Shown here: in pieces, positions 13,026 to 14,515 of the stretch
Layout: every line of letters starts with the position of its first letter
How positions within the stretch are numbered: position 1 is the stretch's first letter
Assembly (NCBI GenBank): GCA_964442365.1
Contig: CAYTZA010000014.1
Span: forward strand, 1 to 14,515
DNA: 14,515 nucleotides
Source: CAYTZA01 sp964442365
GTDB taxonomy: Bacteria; Patescibacteriota; Minisyncoccia; Phycocordibacterales; DAORIS01
Direction: 5' to 3'
Program-made: the position numbers and the translations under genes
Notes under the pieces: generated by a model
The model's input: only the letters and a program-made list of their open reading frames with translations
What the model was told of the DNA's origin: nothing
Databases searched by the model: none

Positions 13026-13373
13026 ATGAATACAACTAAGACAAAAATAGAACAAAGAAATCGAAGACATAAGCGTATTCGCGCTAAGGTTATAGGAAGT
13101 GCCGATAAACCACGTCTTTCTGTATTTCGTTCAAATCGATATATATCAGTACAGATTATCGATGATGAAAAAAATATTACTCTTGCTTCAGAGGTGTCTA
13201 CTAAAAAAGATGGTACTAAACTTCAGGGTGCAGAAAAGGTTGGAGAACGTATTGCAGAAAAGGCAAAAGCTCTAAAAATTACACGTATTGTATTTGATCG
13301 TGGAGGTTTCAATTACACAGGAAAGATTAAAGTACTTGCAGATGCTGCACGAAAGGGTGGTCTTATATTTTAA
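13026..13373 (+). CDS. rplR: 50S ribosomal protein L18
   Basis: L18 (uL18) binds 5S rRNA together with L5. The 115-residue product has RHKRIRAKVIGSADKPRLSV, FRSNRYISVQIIDD and the C-terminal FDRGGFNYTGKIKVLADAAR, all typical. Length is normal. It starts 15 bases after rplF in an AT-rich context with no Shine-Dalgarno site. Confidence 0.96.
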   Translation: MNTTKTKIEQRNRRHKRIRAKVIGSADKPRLSVFRSNRYISVQIIDDEKNITLASEVSTKKDGTKLQGAEKVGERIAEKAKALKITRIVFDRGGFNYTGKIKVLADAARKGGLIF

Positions 13374-13379
13374 ATTATT

Positions 13380-14000
13380 ATGGAAACAGATATTACAAAA
13401 CAGACAACACCAACTGAAACTACTACTCCAGTAGCGTCTACTCCCGCAACTCCTGTTGCAGGTGGAAAAGCCACAGCTCGTGGTGGATCTGGAAGAAATT
13501 TTGGTCGTGATGGAGGAAAGAAGCGTGAACGAAACGAACGTTCTCGTTCTGAACGACCTCGTGCAGAGTTTGAACAGAAAATCATATCTCTTCGTCGCGT
13601 GACTCGTGTGGTTGCTGGTGGTAGACGTTTTAGTTTCTCTGTTGCTCTTGTTGCTGGAGACAAAAAAGGACGTGTTGGTGTTGGGCTTGGAAAGGCAGGG
13701 GATACATCACTTGCTATCGACAAAGCTCTTCGTGATGCTAAAAAGCATATGCTCCGTCTTAAACTTACAAAAACAGGCTCTATACCTCATGAAGTCAATG
13801 CTAAGTATTCTAGTGCTCGTCTTCTTATAAAACCTGCTCCAGGACGTGGTATTGTGGCTGGTAGCGCTATACGAAGCGTACTTGAATTGGGTGGGGTTAA
13901 GGATGTTATGGCAAAACTTATTTCTCCAAGTAAAAACCAATTAAACATGGCACAAGCTTCTATTAAGGCACTTGGAGCTCTTACATCAATCAAAAAATAA
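13380..14000 (+). CDS. rpsE: 30S ribosomal protein S5 with a disordered N-terminal extension
   Basis: S5 (uS5) takes part in decoding accuracy and mRNA entry. The core starts near residue 62 (EFEQKIISLRRVTRVVAGGRRFSFS) and includes GDKKGRVGVGLGKA and the C-terminal GRGIVAGSAIRSVLELGGVKDVMAK. Ahead of it are about 50 additional residues: first Thr/Pro/Ala-rich, then Arg/Gly/Lys-rich with several basic repeats, likely disordered and RNA-binding. The C terminus is short relative to E. coli. The product has 206 residues. The next gene is rplO, with no rpmD between. Confidence 0.96.
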   Translation: METDITKQTTPTETTTPVASTPATPVAGGKATARGGSGRNFGRDGGKKRERNERSRSERPRAEFEQKIISLRRVTRVVAGGRRFSFSVALVAGDKKGRVGVGLGKAGDTSLAIDKALRDAKKHMLRLKLTKTGSIPHEVNAKYSSARLLIKPAPGRGIVAGSAIRSVLELGGVKDVMAKLISPSKNQLNMAQASIKALGALTSIKK

Positions 14001-14001
14001 C

Positions 14002-14445
14002 ATGCAGACTCATACACTTACAAGACATACACCTCTTAAAAAAAGCGCCCTAATCGGTCGCGGTGGTAAGCGTGGAAAGACAGCGGGTCGTGGTACTAAA
14101 GGTCAGAAATCACGTTCAGGACATAAAATCCGTCCAGAACTTAGAGATATCATTAAAAAACTTCCAAAACTTCGTGGTCGTGGTAAAAGTGGACTAAGAA
14201 GTATTCAGAGTCGATCATACGCTGTTAATCTTGGTATGTTGGAAAAAGTATTTAATGCTGGCGATACAATTACACCTATACTTTTGACTGAAAAAGGTCT
14301 TGTTCCTAAATCAAAATCAAAAAATATTAAAGTAAAGATTCTTGGTACTGGAGAAATTACTAAAAAAGTAACTATTCAAGGTTGTCTTATTTCTATAGAA
14401 GCAAAGACAAAAATAGAGAAGGTTGGTGGTACAATAGTGCTATAA
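14002..14445 (+). CDS. rplO: 50S ribosomal protein L15
   Basis: L15 (uL15) is a late-assembly large-subunit protein. The 147-residue product from the ATG at 14002 has the glycine/arginine-rich signature RGGKRGKTAGRGTKGQKSRS, then a conserved RSYAVNLGMLEKVFNAGDTI and a C-terminal KKVTIQGCLISIEAKTKIEK. The frame is open ten codons upstream into rpsE, but that part is not L15-like. One base separates it from the rpsE stop, so no L30 gene fits between. Confidence 0.95.
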   Translation: MQTHTLTRHTPLKKSALIGRGGKRGKTAGRGTKGQKSRSGHKIRPELRDIIKKLPKLRGRGKSGLRSIQSRSYAVNLGMLEKVFNAGDTITPILLTEKGLVPKSKSKNIKVKILGTGEITKKVTIQGCLISIEAKTKIEKVGGTIVL

Positions 14446-14455
14446 TCGATTATAT

Positions 14456-14515
14456 ATGCAACAGACTTACGCAAAATTGTCGCTTCTCATAAAAGACAGT
14501 TCACTTTTAAAGAGG
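14456..14515 (+). CDS. secY: Probable SecY, first 20 codons only
   Basis: An ATG 10 bases after rplO opens a frame that runs off the window. The 20 visible residues, MQQTYAKLSLLIKDSSLLKR, resemble the short amphipathic, basic start of SecY before its first membrane helix. secY follows rplO in most bacterial spc operons. No membrane segment is visible yet, so the call rests mostly on gene order. SecY would form the protein-conducting channel in the cytoplasmic membrane. Confidence 0.75.
   Translation, partial: MQQTYAKLSLLIKDSSLLKR

Overview
The window is most of the tuf-S10-spc ribosomal protein locus of a bacterium that I infer to be a member of the Candidate Phyla Radiation (Patescibacteria), most likely a Parcubacteria-type lineage. 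Three things point there: no gene for ribosomal protein L30 (rpmD) lies between rpsE and rplO, a loss regarded as general in that radiation; almost none of the ribosomal genes has a Shine-Dalgarno site; and the coding is compact and AT-leaning. The code looks standard: TAA, TAG and, once, TGA serve as stops, so lineages that read UGA as glycine are unlikely. The exact lineage cannot be fixed from this sequence alone.

Layout. Positions 1-202 are a leader with two candidate promoters and a hairpin. A first ribosomal operon follows: tuf, rpsJ, rplC, rplD, rplW, rplB (203-4340). It ends in a strong intrinsic terminator at 4363-4390. A hairpin just before rplC (1786-1821) is a candidate control point inside this operon.

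Positions 4341-8452 are the unusual part. In most bacteria rplB is followed directly by rpsS. Here about 4.1 kb separate them, holding four non-ribosomal genes in the same direction, each with its own sigma70-type promoter, Shine-Dalgarno site and terminator. The first encodes a NYN-domain (PIN-like) putative nuclease flanked by probable winged-helix domains. Its promoter is covered by a 13-bp perfect palindrome. The other three encode proteins of 213, 331 and 196 residues that I do not recognise. The 213- and 331-residue genes are clearly richer in G+C than the ribosomal genes. The leader of the 331-residue gene holds a 12-bp hairpin plus a competing repeat. The island has no transposase, integrase or tRNA.

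From 8388 a fresh promoter starts the second ribosomal operon: rpsS, rplV, rpsC, rplP, rpmC, rpsQ, rplN, rplX, rplE, rpsN (zinc-binding form), rpsH, rplF, rplR, rpsE, rplO and the first 20 codons of a probable secY. Genes are a few bases apart or overlap by one base. Together these two operons supply elongation factor Tu, 19 ribosomal proteins and the start of the protein export channel. The island looks like a set of independently controlled genes that broke one ancestral operon into two.
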